Of a stretch of DNA of 64,000 nucleotides, positions 36,044-49,109 are shown in pieces. Each line of letters starts with the position of its first letter. Positions within the stretch are counted from its first letter, which is position 1. This stretch comes from Phoronis australis. Its lineage: Eukaryota; Phoronida; Phoronidae. The position numbers were made by a program, and so were the translations under genes. Where the stretch lies: NCBI GenBank assembly GCA_002633005.1, contig NMRA01000292.1, positions 474,404 to 538,403 on the forward strand, given 5' to 3'. Under the pieces are notes generated by a model, which saw only the letters and a list, made by a program, of their open reading frames with translations, made no database searches and was not told the DNA's origin.

Positions 36044-37133
36044 GTGGGTGGTCTTTCTCCACATTTTTGTAATCTCACCTTAGGTTAGTCACGCTTGCAA
36101 GTTTAGCACCTCATAAGGAGTGGTTTTTGATATCTGCCCCAAACATTTAGAGTTGACGAGACTTTCAGAGAACTAGATGGGAGAGTCGCTGCTGATAACA
36201 GATAAGGCCAAAATCGGGCTTAGTGTCCTTTTAAATGTATCACACGTGTTCTTAAATGTTGAGTCATTATTGGGTATGACTTTTAACCGATTTCTCGCCT
36301 TGGTGTTAGGGAAGTAACAATTCCGTCCCAGATAAATCTACGTGTGGTTTTAAGGCGTAAAAATGAAAACAAGGAAATATTTTGAGTACTAAATATACTG
36401 ATACACAGTACGTTGTGTTCAACCAATTAAACCTGCTCAGACAACACGGAAATTGATAAAACACCTATTCTTATATTTAAAAAGAGGATCAGTTACTCTT
36501 AGATATTTAAAGACCTGTGTTCCCATGTCTACTGTTAGAGAGGAGAATATTGCGCCAGGAAATAGTCGGAAAACGTAACGTTTGAGCATTTAGTATTCTA
36601 GGGAAGTTGAAACAAAATTTGACAAAATTCACATCCACTTTAGAGGTCTAAAATAGTCTACGAGACGAGAACGAGTTTGGTGTGACAGAGTCCTACACCA
36701 AGGTAATTCTCATTAAGTTCAAACCCTTCCAAAGTTGTGAAACGGGTTGTAAAAGACGGAAACGGGAAATTGTGGCCACAAACATGCATCAAATGCAATT
36801 CTCTCCATGGGTTCCCACTCAAGTTGCCTGTTACTATTGTCTCCAGCGTTATTAAGTCACCACTCAATTTTATGCTGTTGTCAAAATTCTTGAGACCGCA
36901 GTGAGAACTATATTAATGTTTCTCAACTGTGGCCAATACATGGAATGAATACTACGCCACCTATTGGGTTCTTACTCGGATCATAACAAGTCATGTTCTA
37001 AGGTTGGTCAGAACATGAAATCAGAAATTGAAGTACGAACTTAAATTTGTTGACTATTTTTCGATGTATCTAGCCAAAATTGCGGCTGGAACATGAACGC
37101 GACCTCGTTTGAAACATTATTTTTTATTTCTAG

Positions 37134-40100
37134 TTTACTATTCAGAAGATGGGTCTTTTCAATGTGTTTAGACCAAAGCTGCAACTGGAACTAGCCCGTG
37201 TGTTGGTTCTTTGTGACGTGAAGCACGGGACTGTTATCATACGTCAGGGACAGCAGTCATGTTACATCTATTACATTTTGAGAGGCTTCATAGCTGTCAC
37301 CAAAACCATAAATCTTCCAGACGGTAAAGTGTACTTCTGTTCCATTCATCTCATGACGTAATCGTCCAACGTTAAATTGTCGATTTACAGTTCCTCTTAC
37401 CAACATCACGAATTTTGGGAAATCTGTATAAAAACGCTATTGACCTTATAAAGATAACAAAACCTTATGCTCGTGCATGCCTGACAGAGATTTGTGGGAT
37501 ACTTTCTAGCCTCGTTCCAGTCTTCATTCGCGTGAGCAGTTGGCCGGAAATGTAGATGTAACTTGTAATTTCTCGGGGCGGGCTGAGAATGAACGACTTC
37601 CTAGTACAATCGAGTGCTCGTATATAAGTGTCCCTCTATCAGTAATAAGTGTCAATGCACGTCACTTCCCTTCCCCCCAAATTTGTCGTTCTAGATATGT
37701 ATAAATGTAACCGTAACAATACCCATGGTCGCTGGTACTAATTTGAGACAAACAGGGGTTACTTTGCTGCAACGGTAGAGAAACGCGCCCTTCCACCTCT
37801 GCACATTTATTCTGAATGGCAGATGTTCAATACAAGGCAGTCGATCAGCCTGTTTAAGACTTGGACAACTGTTAGATAATGCACGTTCCTTTGTTGCTTC
37901 AAAAATGCATTGCTTGATGCTTAGAAGTCTTACGCAGCGCTAATTAAGTCAGGCTGCAGACTTGGCAAACTTTAAAAGAAAATGCCACCCAAAAAACTAC
38001 CTAGTTTGTATCAGTTTAGATCGAGTAGTTCCACTCGATAACAGCAAGTACAGCTCTTTTAACCGACACCTGACGGCAGACGGAGGTTTTGAAATTTTTC
38101 AATGACGTCAGAGGTTCGAATGTAGTCTGTTCAGCAGTCCACAACACGCTTACTGGTGTCAGGTTATGGTTTGAATTCATCGTTTTACACGAATAAATCA
38201 TCAAAATTCGAAGGAAAACTCTTACAAATATATTGAGATATTGAACAAACGTGTTATTTTATTTCGCTGTTACGGGTTTATAGGTATTTGAACGTACAAA
38301 GTTCGGTAGGCCAATTTACCAAGGTCGGTCACGAGAGTTTGGGTTCTGTTCGGTGATAAAATCAAATTATTCGTCCGTGAAATACAGACAGGAGAACATA
38401 GCTGTGTGTTGTAATTTTAGACTTGCGATTTTTTTCAGTTCTAAATACACAAAACGCTTGCTATCCTGCCCAGTGGCTCGGAACCCGATCAGGCCCACTG
38501 ATCGCGGCCGGACTGAAGACATTGCGAACATAAACCAGTCAAAGTTGGAAACTAAACTTTTAGTCACGAAAAGACTATACTAGTGAGCCAAAGAAAAAAT
38601 GTGCGCGTGGTTATTTTGGGGAATTAGCCTCAAAACTACAAATCTACTTACTAGCTCGTCGGGGGCCGCGAAGTCAGGTTACCCTTTCTCAGAACCGTCA
38701 GGGCAAAAGTTGTATAGTAACAATGATTCGATACTGTATATGAATCCCGAAATAAAGATTTCCCTAACATCTGAGCATAGAATATAAAATCGAGTTATTG
38801 TTTCACAACAGCTTTCTGTCAGCAAACACTGAATTAGCATGCGCTCACACGACCTCGGTGCCCGGTCAGTTAATTTATTGCATCTAAAGTCGGTAACGCA
38901 GTGATTTATTCAGTGCTGGCTTCTCAAATCATTTGCACTCACGAACACTTCAAGGCATTACAAACTAATGAGACAGACTTTGTTTCAGTTTTATATAAGT
39001 ATTGGTTAGGGTGAGAATAACTCATTTTAAAAGCGCACAACGTCAACGTGGCAACTCGTAATCCCTTAAGCGAGTGTTCATCCGACGAAGACTTCGCCTT
39101 TGGATCGTTAGGTTTCACACGCTATCAGTTTGAACCGCAATACACTGATCAAGAAATAATAGAGAGGCTCCGAACGTGAACAGACAACGAAACATATGGA
39201 TAGTTCCGAAACCGTTTGAATGACTTGTCATGGTGTCAGTGAGCTAACTGCATGATAATGGAGAAACGATTGACGCTTGCGTTTGCTGCCACGAAATTCC
39301 GCAAGTGAAACGCCTTCTTTGAGAAGCACAAATGTGTCTCAAGGACCATATTCTGGTTTTGCACCGCACCTAAAAAGCGGTGTGCTTACTATTTTTAGGG
39401 CTGAGAAAAAGAACTGGGGAAAACATACTACACACAGAAGACCAAACACAAGTCTCACGAACGAGCCAGTCACCAAACAGATTATATAAAACGTTGTGTT
39501 CTCACGCCTTGAATTAATTGTATGTTTATGTTCTCATGGCCAACTACATAATCAAAAACTGATCAACAACCCGGCGATCCGACGAAATGCAGGCCACTGA
39601 CAGACAGGAGAAATTTCACGGCCTCATACTTGATATTAACGGTGTACGTTTTATTCTTCACTACTTCCAAAGCTTTATGGGCCTTCGAGGAAATCGAAAA
39701 AAGCTATTTATCCGCTTTCCTCGCAGCTTCATAGTTCGCACAAGCGGGAAAGATACACCACACCATAGCGGCACTCACCCTGCAGAAGAACCACTGACAT
39801 CGCTGCGTCGTTTCTCACCTTCCTCACTGGTTAACGCGACACCTCTCGGCGAGGTAATATCTAACGTATTCGAGGTGATGTAGATATAGATCAATTAAGA
39901 CGCTAAAAAGACTAATTAAATCGGGTGGCATTCTCCTTTAACTTTTATACATGAGTCCGAGTAAGACGAATATTAGTATGTCGTCACTTCCTATGGTTAA
40001 TCATGTGACATCACTTATACAAAGAAACTGATACTGCAATACATAATTAGGAATGCTACCACACTCCATTGAAGAACAAAAACAAAGGGCTCCATCCCAA

Positions 40101-43100
40101 AGCATTCGCACAGCATGGAGCTTTGGCTGAATACGCATAATACCAATAACTAGTAAAAAAGGATTCCGGTAGTTCCAAAACATCAACCAAGCTATTTATT
40201 CCAGCCAATCAGGGCGCGGTAAAATTTAAACACTGCGATCGCCTTCCATCTTGGCCTAAAAACATTAGTTGATAACGAAAGCATAAAGGTGTTTATCGAT
40301 GAGCTGAGTACACTTACAGTGCAGATCATCGATTTACCAATATGGTAAGGTGCTTGCGGACGTAAAATCACGTGGCAGATCTCGTGATCAACTGAATATT
40401 CGTCCGGGAATGTACGTCAGAAGCCATAGTGAAATTAATTTAAATTCGTAACGTGTCGCAAATATTCTTTTCTTTATTACTAACAATCAAATGTATGGAC
40501 AGGAACATATAATGGCGACAGCATTTGTGACTTTCGGATACGTGACTTCGTCGACAAGAGTCGTAAATTCTTATTTTCAACACCAGACCACTAGCGGCAA
40601 CCAACAAAACTTCACGCTATCTAATTTCAAGAATTTTTTCAAGAAGACTACCTGTTTGAACCAATCTCACACTCGAATAAAGTTGAATTGATGTGAATGG
40701 ATTGGTAATTTATAAATGGACTCAGAGGTTTTCTACCCACGGCTAGTCCAAATTGTTGGTCACTCCATGACTGCAAAAGTTTCAGTGGAATTTCGTATAG
40801 GGATCACATCAAAAAGAATCTGTTGTCGTAGCAAAGAGTGTGGTACAATAGGGAACACATGCGAAATTGTTGAGTGGAGATGAAACCAGAAATGAGCTGG
40901 GAGCACAATGTAATGAATAGTTGGAAAATACACAGGATGGTACTGACATAATCACAGGGGCCTGGCCAGCGGTCATTACAAAATGTCCTTGGAAGTTCAT
41001 GAACAAAATGAGGGCCAAATCTTATCACCACCTCAGCACATGTTGTCAGTGGTCAGGGGAGCAACCAAAATTTGTGACGATGGAAGGGGCTCAACACTCA
41101 TGTAGAATACCCCCATCGGCTTTTACCTGTTTAGCACCCCTCCCATGTACCCCCTTTGCTGGCACCTGGAGGCAACTCCCCTCTAAACCCCCAGAAGCAA
41201 TCATTAAAATTATGTAGTCCATGGAGGTATGAAATGTTATAAGGAACGATAATTTGCCATATTAAGAACACAAACATGAAACTAAACCTGTACCATGATG
41301 GCTTTTGAAAGGTGCTTCAAGGGCATGAAGCAAATACACTTTAACATTGATTTAAACAAACATTATCTTTCCCATTCGATTATACGCACTTCTCCCATTT
41401 TCAATCACACAGTATTTTTATTGCACGTCGAACGACACTGAAGTATGAACTTATCAGTGTTTACATGGTTCGGACTCTGCCGCAAAATTAGTGTTGCACT
41501 AATTTTCGACCGATAACCATTGTGGCGAATGGCAAAACGGCTGAGTGAACTCTCCTATTGTACCGTACTCGTTCTGGTTACAGCCCAGGGCGCTTAAATT
41601 GGGAATCTAAAAAACAGGGGTGGGCGGTAAGCCGAGCATGGGCAGTAACCCAGACGAGTACGGTACTACACTCCTTAGTTGTAGTACTTATGAAGGTCAC
41701 TTCCGTCATATTTGAATTGCGCGTGTGGGACTCTACAACCTTAATTATGGTGAGTGTGATCTAACTGCTTTGTTCGGAACTATGTATTACTGCGATGTCA
41801 TTGAAGTCCAGTGCCCGGTTGTATGAAACACTTCCAAATACGGACTCACTTAATTTCCTTAAATCTAGTGCATATTTGTGGACTTGTGAAGACACCGATT
41901 GTCTTTTGTTATGCTGTTTTAAATCATTAGTAAGTCAACTTTTGGCTTTTGGTACAAACCGAGAGTAAACTCTACGTTGAATTCTCAATATTATCGAAAA
42001 TAAATAGGGATCATTTCTCGCAACGCCCCTAACTTAAGGACTGAGTCCCTATTCATTTTCATTATACTCAGGGCTCAGTTTTTAGTAAAATTATTTTGAA
42101 ATGTCATTAGTCAAAAAAGAGCTCATAATAAAGATGAAATGATAGATATGGATTACTTTTGTGAATAAAGTGATATACAATTAACTTCGCAAAAGATTTA
42201 GGGAATTTCGTTGAGTCCCTATTTGAAACTGTTTCATGCAACCGAGCACTGGGCTTAATTCCGTAGACGCAAAAACTTCTAAAGCTAATGCTGTCACGTG
42301 CTTCTCCTGTAGTGCATGGCGACATCCCGCGCACACTTCCGCGATCTTTCCCGAGCGCCAATATGGTATTGTGAACGTTTGAAGTTGGTATACATTAATT
42401 TAGGTTCGACGGATACTTACCACATGGGTATACTCAGCGGAGGGGACTCGTTTGGTGAAGTTTCCCTCACAGAAAATCCTGCCGCGAGAGTTACCTTAAC
42501 ATGTAAGTGTAGATGCAACGAGTTTTTTTCACTTTTCATATTAACTTGTATTGACAACTGGAATTCCTTAGCATTCAAAATCAGTAAAAGAAAGCACTTC
42601 AATTGTCACTCTCAAAAATAACTTTAAAATGCATACACTCAAGCAATACCCCAATGTTTACAAAAAATATTCTGAAATTCCGCAATTGTGCAACAAAATT
42701 AATTTTTTTCTACATGGATGTCAAAAACTCAACCCAAATGAAAATAAGGTTTTATTCGAAACAGTATCAGAATTTCTTTATAACATTAAATCTCTATGTG
42801 TGAGTGAATAGAATTGTATAAATGTTTATGAAAATGAATTTCTTACATTCGTAATTATTTATCATTGTAATCTTAACATCAGTTTTTTTAATTTGTGTAT
42901 TCGTGTATAATAATGGTTTATAGACTTCTTTGTATTTTTTAACCCAGATCTAATGCCTCTTGGCGCTTTCTGGGTTATGTATATTCATTGTATTCTGAAG
43001 ATTTCGTAATAAACATTTAAAAAAACTTTTCATTTTATGCCACCTGTGTGCACGATTGGTTCGATCCACTGAACTGAACAAAAGCTGCGCGTAGTGCACT

Positions 43101-46100
43101 TAGACACGTTTGAGGGATTTCATGATTATACGGGATACCGCAGGAGTCTCATTTCGGTCGCTTGGTAACAACATCAATCGCTAGGTGTCTTTTGAGACGG
43201 GCAGAATGGAATCATGTAGCCTAGTTAGTGATCACGACTGCTGATTGAGCTACGCCTAAGACCTCTCAAAGGCGGATCATAGGAGGCCCCAAAGGCCTCT
43301 GGCTTCCTCACTCCAAACTCGAACAACTAAAGAAGAAGAAAAAATGACGCCATCATGATACTATTGGTGGGGGTGACATAGACATCTTTCTTTGGAAATT
43401 TGTGCCCGCCCCATCTTTGCCAAGCCCTAGATCCGCTAGTGCCTCTTATCTAACACGGTGACTAAACTTGTGTGTCAAATATCTCTAAATAAGAAACTTA
43501 CAGGAATCAACCCTACGGAGAATATAGGGAGCACGTTCAATTGACCAAGTACATTGGGGGGCACAGAACAGTTCGCACTGGGTTTTGCCAAGCTAACTTA
43601 CGCATCACTGGATTTGTCACCTTTTCTTCACTCTGTCGAAAATCGGATGCAAAGAATGACATGTTTTCAGTCATTTCATATAAAACGTCCCACAGATGAG
43701 CACAGAAACTTTAATGTGTCTTGTATTTTTGGCCTTTTCACTCCTACTGAAAAGCAAGGTAGGCCAAGAAAAAGGGGCAAAGAAATATAAAAATAACATG
43801 TAACTCAGCAACGTCCTTTTGGTCAATGAAGTGAAATTAAAGGAAGCGATATGGGGAATGAAGAATTTTACAAAAAGTATGTGTTGTTGAAGTGAGCTGT
43901 GTTGGAGTGTATAAAGAAAGAGGTGTTCGTATAACTTATCTAACGCATGCGTGAAGACGTGTGCTGAAGGTAATCACGAAACTGATCCGTCTTTTACCTG
44001 CCATAGACAAAATGCATGCGCCTTCTAAAGTCCGATTGGAATCCTTTGTATATTGTTATCAGTTCACTTAACGCGGTTGTGGTGCATTAGAAAATGTTGA
44101 TTGGCAAGGGTGACATTCTCCCGTTTGGTGTGAACGTTTAAGACCCAATGATTGAATTGATAGAAATATACGAGTGCAAGGCGAGTGTTTCGCGATGTAA
44201 GATATAAACTGGCCGCCATTAGAGTGATTGTGAGGCTGAATGTTGAATTATGGGAAAAACTCATGGATTTCGTCTCAGCAGGGAGTGCCGCAAGTGTCTC
44301 GCGAGTGTCTTGCATTCACTTAGACCCAAGATATTCGTGTGACACTTTCCGTGAGAAAGCTTTTCTCATGAAATGGAAACGGTGAGTTTTATCTCTCAGC
44401 TCAACATTCCAACCTCACCGATCGACCAATCGCTCTAGTGGACGACATTTTTCTGGGGCTTCATAGTAGCTCTCAGCTAACTCTCGAAACAACCGCCTTT
44501 CACTCGTGTGAATTTGTATGATCTTGCGTGATCTTGCTCTTCGGCAAATTTCTGGAGTCTACAGAACAATTCGAATACACCACGACGTGACCTTGGCTTG
44601 AATCGACGAAAAAGAGTGGCGCCTGTAACTTGAGCATGTTGAAGAGCGGTATTGGTTGGGAGTACTAAATTTACACTGGGAGAATGCATCCCTTTGTTGG
44701 AATATCGCAAATATCGCACAATAGGTTTCAAATGAAAAAAATAAGTCGATATCAATGCTAATCATAAGGTAACATTTTGTCCTTGTTTTTGATTGTTAAG
44801 GCATAGGAGATACTCAACTACTCAAGCTTAATGTGGAGGATTGTAACAAGTGCCTGCAGGGTGAATATATAAATCAATTTGCCGCGGGGTATAAAGCAAT
44901 TCATACGATGGACTTCTTCAAGGGTTGGCGAGAACTTGACCTTGAAGAAACTTACCTCAGCTCCAAAACAGAGACATTTGAACCTCACAAGGTAAACTGT
45001 TCAAAACACTGTCACTGCGTGAGTAAGTCCGCCAAAATGAAATATTCTGGGAACATGACACGTCTCGAATAACACAAACTAGCCACACCATATACTAGTC
45101 ACTGTTTAGCAAATAAGTAAAACCGCGTCCAGTAACTACGGAATTAAATGTCGAAGTCCCTGACATTTTTCAAGAAGGTTTCTTCTTGTACATAAGCCTT
45201 GTCATTAGTTAGAAAAGTTAGGACATTTTTAGATAACAATCCAAGAATCGTGGTCATTTAAAAGCACCTCAGAAATTTGGCTTCAGGTGGCCACAAAGAT
45301 CAATAGATTAAAGTTGTATTTCGCCTTGCTTAGATGTAGTGAATAAATGCAAAAACACAAATAAAACTGGATAATGATTTTGTAACTTTAAACTCATCAA
45401 AACAAGAAAAGGTGGTATCTAATTAGTGATAGTTTCGTTGTTCAGGGGTGCGTTCCGTGTCGCGACACACTTGAGGTGAAAAATCTTAGCTTATTGAAGG
45501 TGTAGCGTGTTTACTTACACAGCTTTGTCCAACTGCTCCATCCTCGAGGACCAATCATATCAGTGGCGGCCACTCTGCGTCAGGTCATGAGCGCCCTCGC
45601 GACACACCGTCTTGCCTTACACTCGAGTGATTTTGTGTGGTCTTGCGTAATCTTGACATACTTCAAAAAAACTAGTGCTACGGAACGCAGTCCTGACTTT
45701 GTTTTGTATTTCGTAGCTAGTTTTCAGAGCACAGGATACGTTGAAACACGAAAACATGTACTTTATCTTGTCTGGAGTATGCGAAATTATTCGGGAAGCG
45801 ATTCTTGAGAAAGTAACCACAAAGTACGGGTTGTCAAAAGTGATTCTGTGCGACAACCAGGACATGGGCCAACTGGGATCGTCCAATCGTTTTGAGCGCC
45901 ATTTGTGGAGATTGTTTCAACTAAAAGCAGGAGATTACTTTTCAGCAGGTGAATATTTTTAAATAATTTTAGTGTTATTAAATAAGCATTCAAACAATTC
46001 TGAGGGTAATGATTAATCTAACCAGTCGAACATGTACATCTGGCCTAACAGACGTCACCATCTCCGCTTCCGTTGCTTTTTGTGCCCGTTTCTACTGGCT

Positions 46101-46719
46101 TTAACTTTTCAGGTGAAGACTTAACAAACACGCACATAATCTCGAACTCAGTAGTAAAAGTTCTGGCCATAAAGAAGTTGATTGTAAGAAAATGCGGTCA
46201 CGAAGCAGACATGATATCACTGGGAGAGAAACTGCAAGCCAAACTTCCTTCAACGCAACAGCTATTCAAGCAGTAAGTAGAGCCATGAGGAATTTGGCAA
46301 GTTTTTCGCCATACCTTCGTTGTTTTTCGTGTATCATAATATTTGCCAGACTAAATATTCGCATTTCTTAATTACAGTTTGGTACCTAGTACAGGTGAGA
46401 GAAACAATGTAGTGATAAAAAGGCAATTAAATGGAAGTTCAGAGTTATGCTTTCGTCCCAAAGGTCAAAGCTCTCGGTCAATAAAAATACATCTGTTTCA
46501 GCTAAGCAGTAAATCATATTCAATTCATGTAACTCCGTTAATTCTTCTCTCCCTGTTAAATTGCAACACAAATCCTTGGGAAAACAGTCTGGTAATAAGG
46601 CTAATACTATAAGACGTTGAATTTTTAGGTATATGATATCTCGTGAATGGCACAAGTATCGGACAAGTGTTACTCAAGAGTGCAAGGGATCTCTAGGAAG
46701 GATTATAAAAAAACAATGA
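37134..46719 (+). CDS. CNBD2-like: CNBD2-like cyclic nucleotide-binding domain protein, main exons
   Basis: Exons: 37134-37323, 42404-42502, 44801-44991, 45735-45948, 46113-46272 and 46629-46719 (TGA at 46717-46719). All junction phases agree (1,1,0,1,2) and every intron is GT-AG. Domain 1 spans exons 1-3: KLQLELARVLVLCDVKHGTV, IIRQGQQSCYIYYILRGFIAV, then GILSGGDSFGEVSLTE with an arginine where the phosphate-binding cassette has one (NPAARVTL), and CIGDTQLLKLNVED. Domain 2 begins in exons 3-4 (KAIHTMDFFKGW, then ENMYFILSGVCEIIRE). The end, SREWHKYRTSVTQE, matches the W-x-x-(F/Y)-(K/R) tail of vertebrate CNBD2, a protein linked to sperm function; whether it binds cAMP here is not shown. Domain 2 is diverged. 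The first intron holds transposon copy B; the second begins with a LINE insertion. Confidence 0.8.
37972..39941 (+). mobile_element. TTAA-flanked DNA element, copy B, with P2X7-type cysteine domain
   Basis: TTAA at 37972-37975 and 39938-39941 border AGAAAATGCCACCC / GGGTGGCATTCTCCT ends. It is the inverted homologue of 26632-28268 and sits in an intron of the CNBD2-like gene, in the same orientation as that gene. 39120-39173 reads RYQFEPQYTDQEIIERLR. 39231 onward reads SWCQ-stop-ANCMIM, then after a frame change ETIDACVCCHEI (CVCCHEI at 39278-39298) and PQVKRLL. YQFEP, then WCxCxxCxxM, then CxCCxE is the signature order of the P2X7 intracellular-type zinc-binding domain, which invertebrate genomes carry in many transposon-linked genes. 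One cysteine codon is now a stop and there are frameshifts, so this copy is dead. Confidence 0.7.
40190..41550. other. Intronic sequence of unknown origin
   Basis: Within the CNBD2-like intron, 40730-41250 has higher GC than its surroundings and a C-rich end (CCCCTCCCATGTACCCCC-type near 41140). No frame shows a recognisable protein. Confidence 0.3.
41559..41668. repeat. Imperfect ~23-bp inverted repeat around 65 bp
   Basis: TGTACCGTACTCGTTCTGGTTAC at 41559 pairs with GTAACCCAGACGAGTACGGTAC near 41645-41667, forming a ~110-bp hairpin. It is probably a short MITE in the CNBD2-like intron. Confidence 0.65.
41806..42254. mobile_element. ~450-bp MITE with ~55-bp terminal inverted repeats
   Basis: GTCCAGTGCCCGGTTGTATG at 41806 pairs with CATGCAACCGAGCACTGGGC ending at 42254. 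Matching continues inward through GAAAC-x-x-TT-(C/T)-CAAATA-(C/G)-GGACTCA and AATTTCCTTAAATCT. No protein is encoded. It lies 150 bp upstream of a CNBD2-like exon (42404). Confidence 0.75.
42540..43024 (+). mobile_element. 5'-truncated LINE insertion with 9-bp target-site duplication
   Basis: ACTTTTCAT occurs at 42531-42539 and again at 43025-43033. The insert between them ends AATAAACATTTAAAAAA, a polyadenylation-type 3' end. Near its start it reads DNWNSLAFKI followed by KRKHF, resembling the W-N-S-L-P-x-x-I tail found after reverse transcriptase in CR1/L2-like LINEs. A 60-codon frame at 42629-42811 may be the end of the ORF. It begins only about 30 bp after the donor of the exon at 42404-42502 and lies in the gene's own orientation. 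Confidence 0.65.
43269..43443. mobile_element. 175-bp element with GGCGGATC / GATCCGC ends
   Basis: AGGCGGATCATAGG at 43269 and CCCTAGATCCGCTAGTG ending at about 43442 are inverted. It belongs to the same end-motif family as 179-318 and 47031-47313. The interior has no coding content. Confidence 0.5.
43540..43800 (+). repeat. Dispersed ~600-bp repeat, copy B (first half)
   Basis: It shares ACTGGGTTTTGC with copy D at 54074. It also encodes the SPFLHSVENRMQ, FHIKRPTDEHRNF and FTPTEKQ blocks seen inverted in copy A (10040-10620). It ends before the second (FEGYLK) block. Confidence 0.55.
44499..45675. repeat. Pair of diverged ~60-bp direct repeats
   Basis: CACTCGTGTGAATTTGTATG at about 44501 recurs as CACTCGAGTGATTTTGTGTG at about 45620. 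Each is followed by (A/G)TCTTGCGT-(G/A)-ATCTTG. The copies lie in two consecutive introns of the CNBD2-like gene, with the exon 44801-44991 between them. Confidence 0.4.
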
Positions 46720-47030
46720 CAACCAAGAAGGACATATTTAAGTATCTGTTGCAAGATTCTGAAGAATGCTGTTTTGAATAATTTAAGACAATTTTTTAAG
46801 AAATGACTATCAGTTTTCTCCGTTTCATTTTGAGATACGCCCACAACTCAGGTCAAAACACGAAACAAACCGCGACACATGAAGTCAGTAGCACAAACAT
46901 TTGCTTTTATAAAACGGAAAAAGAAAGGTGGCAGCACTGTACGTAAACATTTCGTACTGAGGCACAAACTGGTAAATCAGTGTTTTTTACTTCCGCAAGA
47001 AATAATTGATTGGTGGCATTCTCGCTTCGC

Positions 47031-47313
47031 AGTGGCGGATTTAGGGTGGGGGGCAAGTGGGCCATGGCAGTTCGGGTGCGAATTGCTGACTAGCACACGC
47101 GCGTAACCAGGGGGGCTCGGGGCTGAATAAACAATGCATAGGCCCTTAACAAACCCCGTTTACCGTTTTTTTTTTAGTCAAAAGGTCCGCAAACACAAAA
47201 AATCGAGACCCCTGCATCCCTACACTTTAGGCTGGACGCACGCATCTGCCGAAATTCTGGTTATTCCTGTGCCCTGGTCCCCCTAACTCGAAATCCTGGA
47301 TCCGCCCCTGCTT
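47031..47313. mobile_element. hAT-like MITE, 283 bp
   Basis: CAGTGGCGGATTTAGGGTGG at 47031 and CCTGGATCCGCCCCTG ending at 47313 form an inverted pair; both read inward into G-rich or C-rich runs. This is the clearest full copy of the CGGATC-ended family in the window. Confidence 0.6.
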
Positions 47314-49101
47314 CGCGTATTCAAACGCTTGACATGGAAACCTTGGCCTGCAACCAGTTGTGTATCCCAAAGAATATGTTACGTGTGCTAAGTGACTTTA
47401 GTTTTTTATTGTTCGTCCAACAAGTGAGCATTCGAAAAATACGAGGCGTATAGCTTTTTAAATTTGAATTTGTGGGCATTTTCAAAACATTTTTATAATA
47501 GTGCGTTATTAGTGGAACGTGGCAGATCTCGCGGTATGCTCTTGCACAGATTCAAACTGGCATTTCCTACGGTGCGCTAAGTCAACCTCAGGCACATAAA
47601 TGTCTTAACAAACGGTTTGGCAATGGGTTCAGGCTAAGATCCGATTGGTTCTCGATGACGACTTCTGGCTTTAAACCAATCAGATGTCTCTGTCAGTTCA
47701 GCCGGCGGAACCGGCGAAGTCAATCAAGAGCAAACACTACTAAAAGATCGTCATCGAGCAGACACCGAATATGCCCATGGCAACAGACATTAAAATCCAA
47801 GAAATAACTCTTCATTCTACCCAATGCTATGTTTCATAGAGCACGTACATGAACCTCTGTCATGCCTTGAAACTATTCTAACGCAAACAGTCACAAAAAG
47901 TCTTTCCAGAGAAACTCGCGCCCCGATGTTTGATTTTGAAAGCGGTACTTTTGCGAACGGGATAAAGCACGTAGACTCATGGACGATTGTGGCATAAAAA
48001 GTTTGACGTAATAATAAAACCCACAGTTGGCCACATGTATCTCTCTGAAGTGTAAGGAGTCCAATGGCAATGTAAAATGTATTAAATACAAACACATGAG
48101 GAGTTCTCAGGAGAACATAAATATGGTCGCGGGTCGAGAGACCTCCGGGAATAATTCAGTAATCAGCCAGACTTAGAGAGTTGTTGAATACGCGGGAATA
48201 AATCAACACGACAGGTGTATGGAGCATCATTTATTTGTAATTTCATACAAATTCTGTGAACCACAGAGACAGTATACAGCGATCATTTATTGCGAATTCT
48301 GGTTTGTTTGAGCACTACCTGAAATTGCCTCAGTCACTACACTGCAATGCCACACTGCTACAGAGAGGAGGTCGCCATTTTAAAGTAAATGAAATCTACA
48401 TCGGTACTCGGGGACTTCTGATTCACAGCAAGTTCACGAGCGCAAACAAACCAAATTTTATGGTACCTACGCCCAATGCAAGCCTCAAAACTTATACCAA
48501 ATCAGACCTAAACTACAAACGTGATTTCTATGGAGTGCAAATTGCCCGTGGCTACAGTACAATGCCGCCTGCCCGCAGCTGCAACCTGACTGTACAGGGC
48601 CACCAAACACCTCCAAGGCTTTGTCGAAGGGACACTTCGAAGCTACAGGAATACCCGAGGTGCTCTGGATGAATCCATTCGAAACATCTCTGGTATTTTT
48701 TTTATCCTCAAATTTCGCCTCCGAGGTAAACTTTATCTGTGCTTATGCTAACTTTTGTCAAACTGCAAATCGTTCTCTAGTTTGAAAGTCACATAAGTTG
48801 CCGTATGCACTGCACATACGTACATAATGTTCACAACGAGGCTACGAAAATACCAGAAGTGTTCCATATGGGTAAAATTCATCCATTGACGTTTTGGGTA
48901 TTTCCGCAGTATCAGTTACATTCATTGGCGATCCAAACAGTACATTGACAGGGAGAGATGTAACAAAAATATACCTAATTTTCACAAGTTTGTTCTACGT
49001 GTTATAATGCTGAAAAATTAATTGCATATAAAAATTCTGTATATGGCAGCTTCTCTGCGAAAATTTTATTGTTCACTTTAGCTCCATGTAGCAGTTGTTT
49101 G
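47314..49101. other. Intergenic, includes dispersed repeat copy C
   Basis: 48270-48700 (+) carries the second half of the dispersed ~600-bp repeat: SGLFEHYLKLPQSLHCNA, then HSKFTSANKPNF, then RSCNLTVQGH, parallel to 54340-54640 and inverted to 10255-10070. A 138-codon open frame here (48256-48672) is explained by the repeat, so it is not called as a gene. Nothing else is recognised. Confidence 0.45.
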
Positions 49102-49109
49102 CTTTATAC

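Noticed and set aside
36658-36867. Minus-strand frame with LRR-like flavour (SGNPW, TTLEGFELNENYL)
   Set aside because: No repeating LRR spacing, no cysteine cap and no splice context. The resemblance to the TLR ectodomains is too weak.
46879-47106. 75-codon frame ending VADLGWGASGPWQF
   Set aside because: Its distinctive part is the translated end of the hAT-like MITE at 47031, a common source of spurious peptides.
48256-48672. 138-codon plus-strand open frame
   Set aside because: Its sequence belongs to the dispersed ~600-bp repeat also found at 10 kb and 54 kb, where the frame is not kept.
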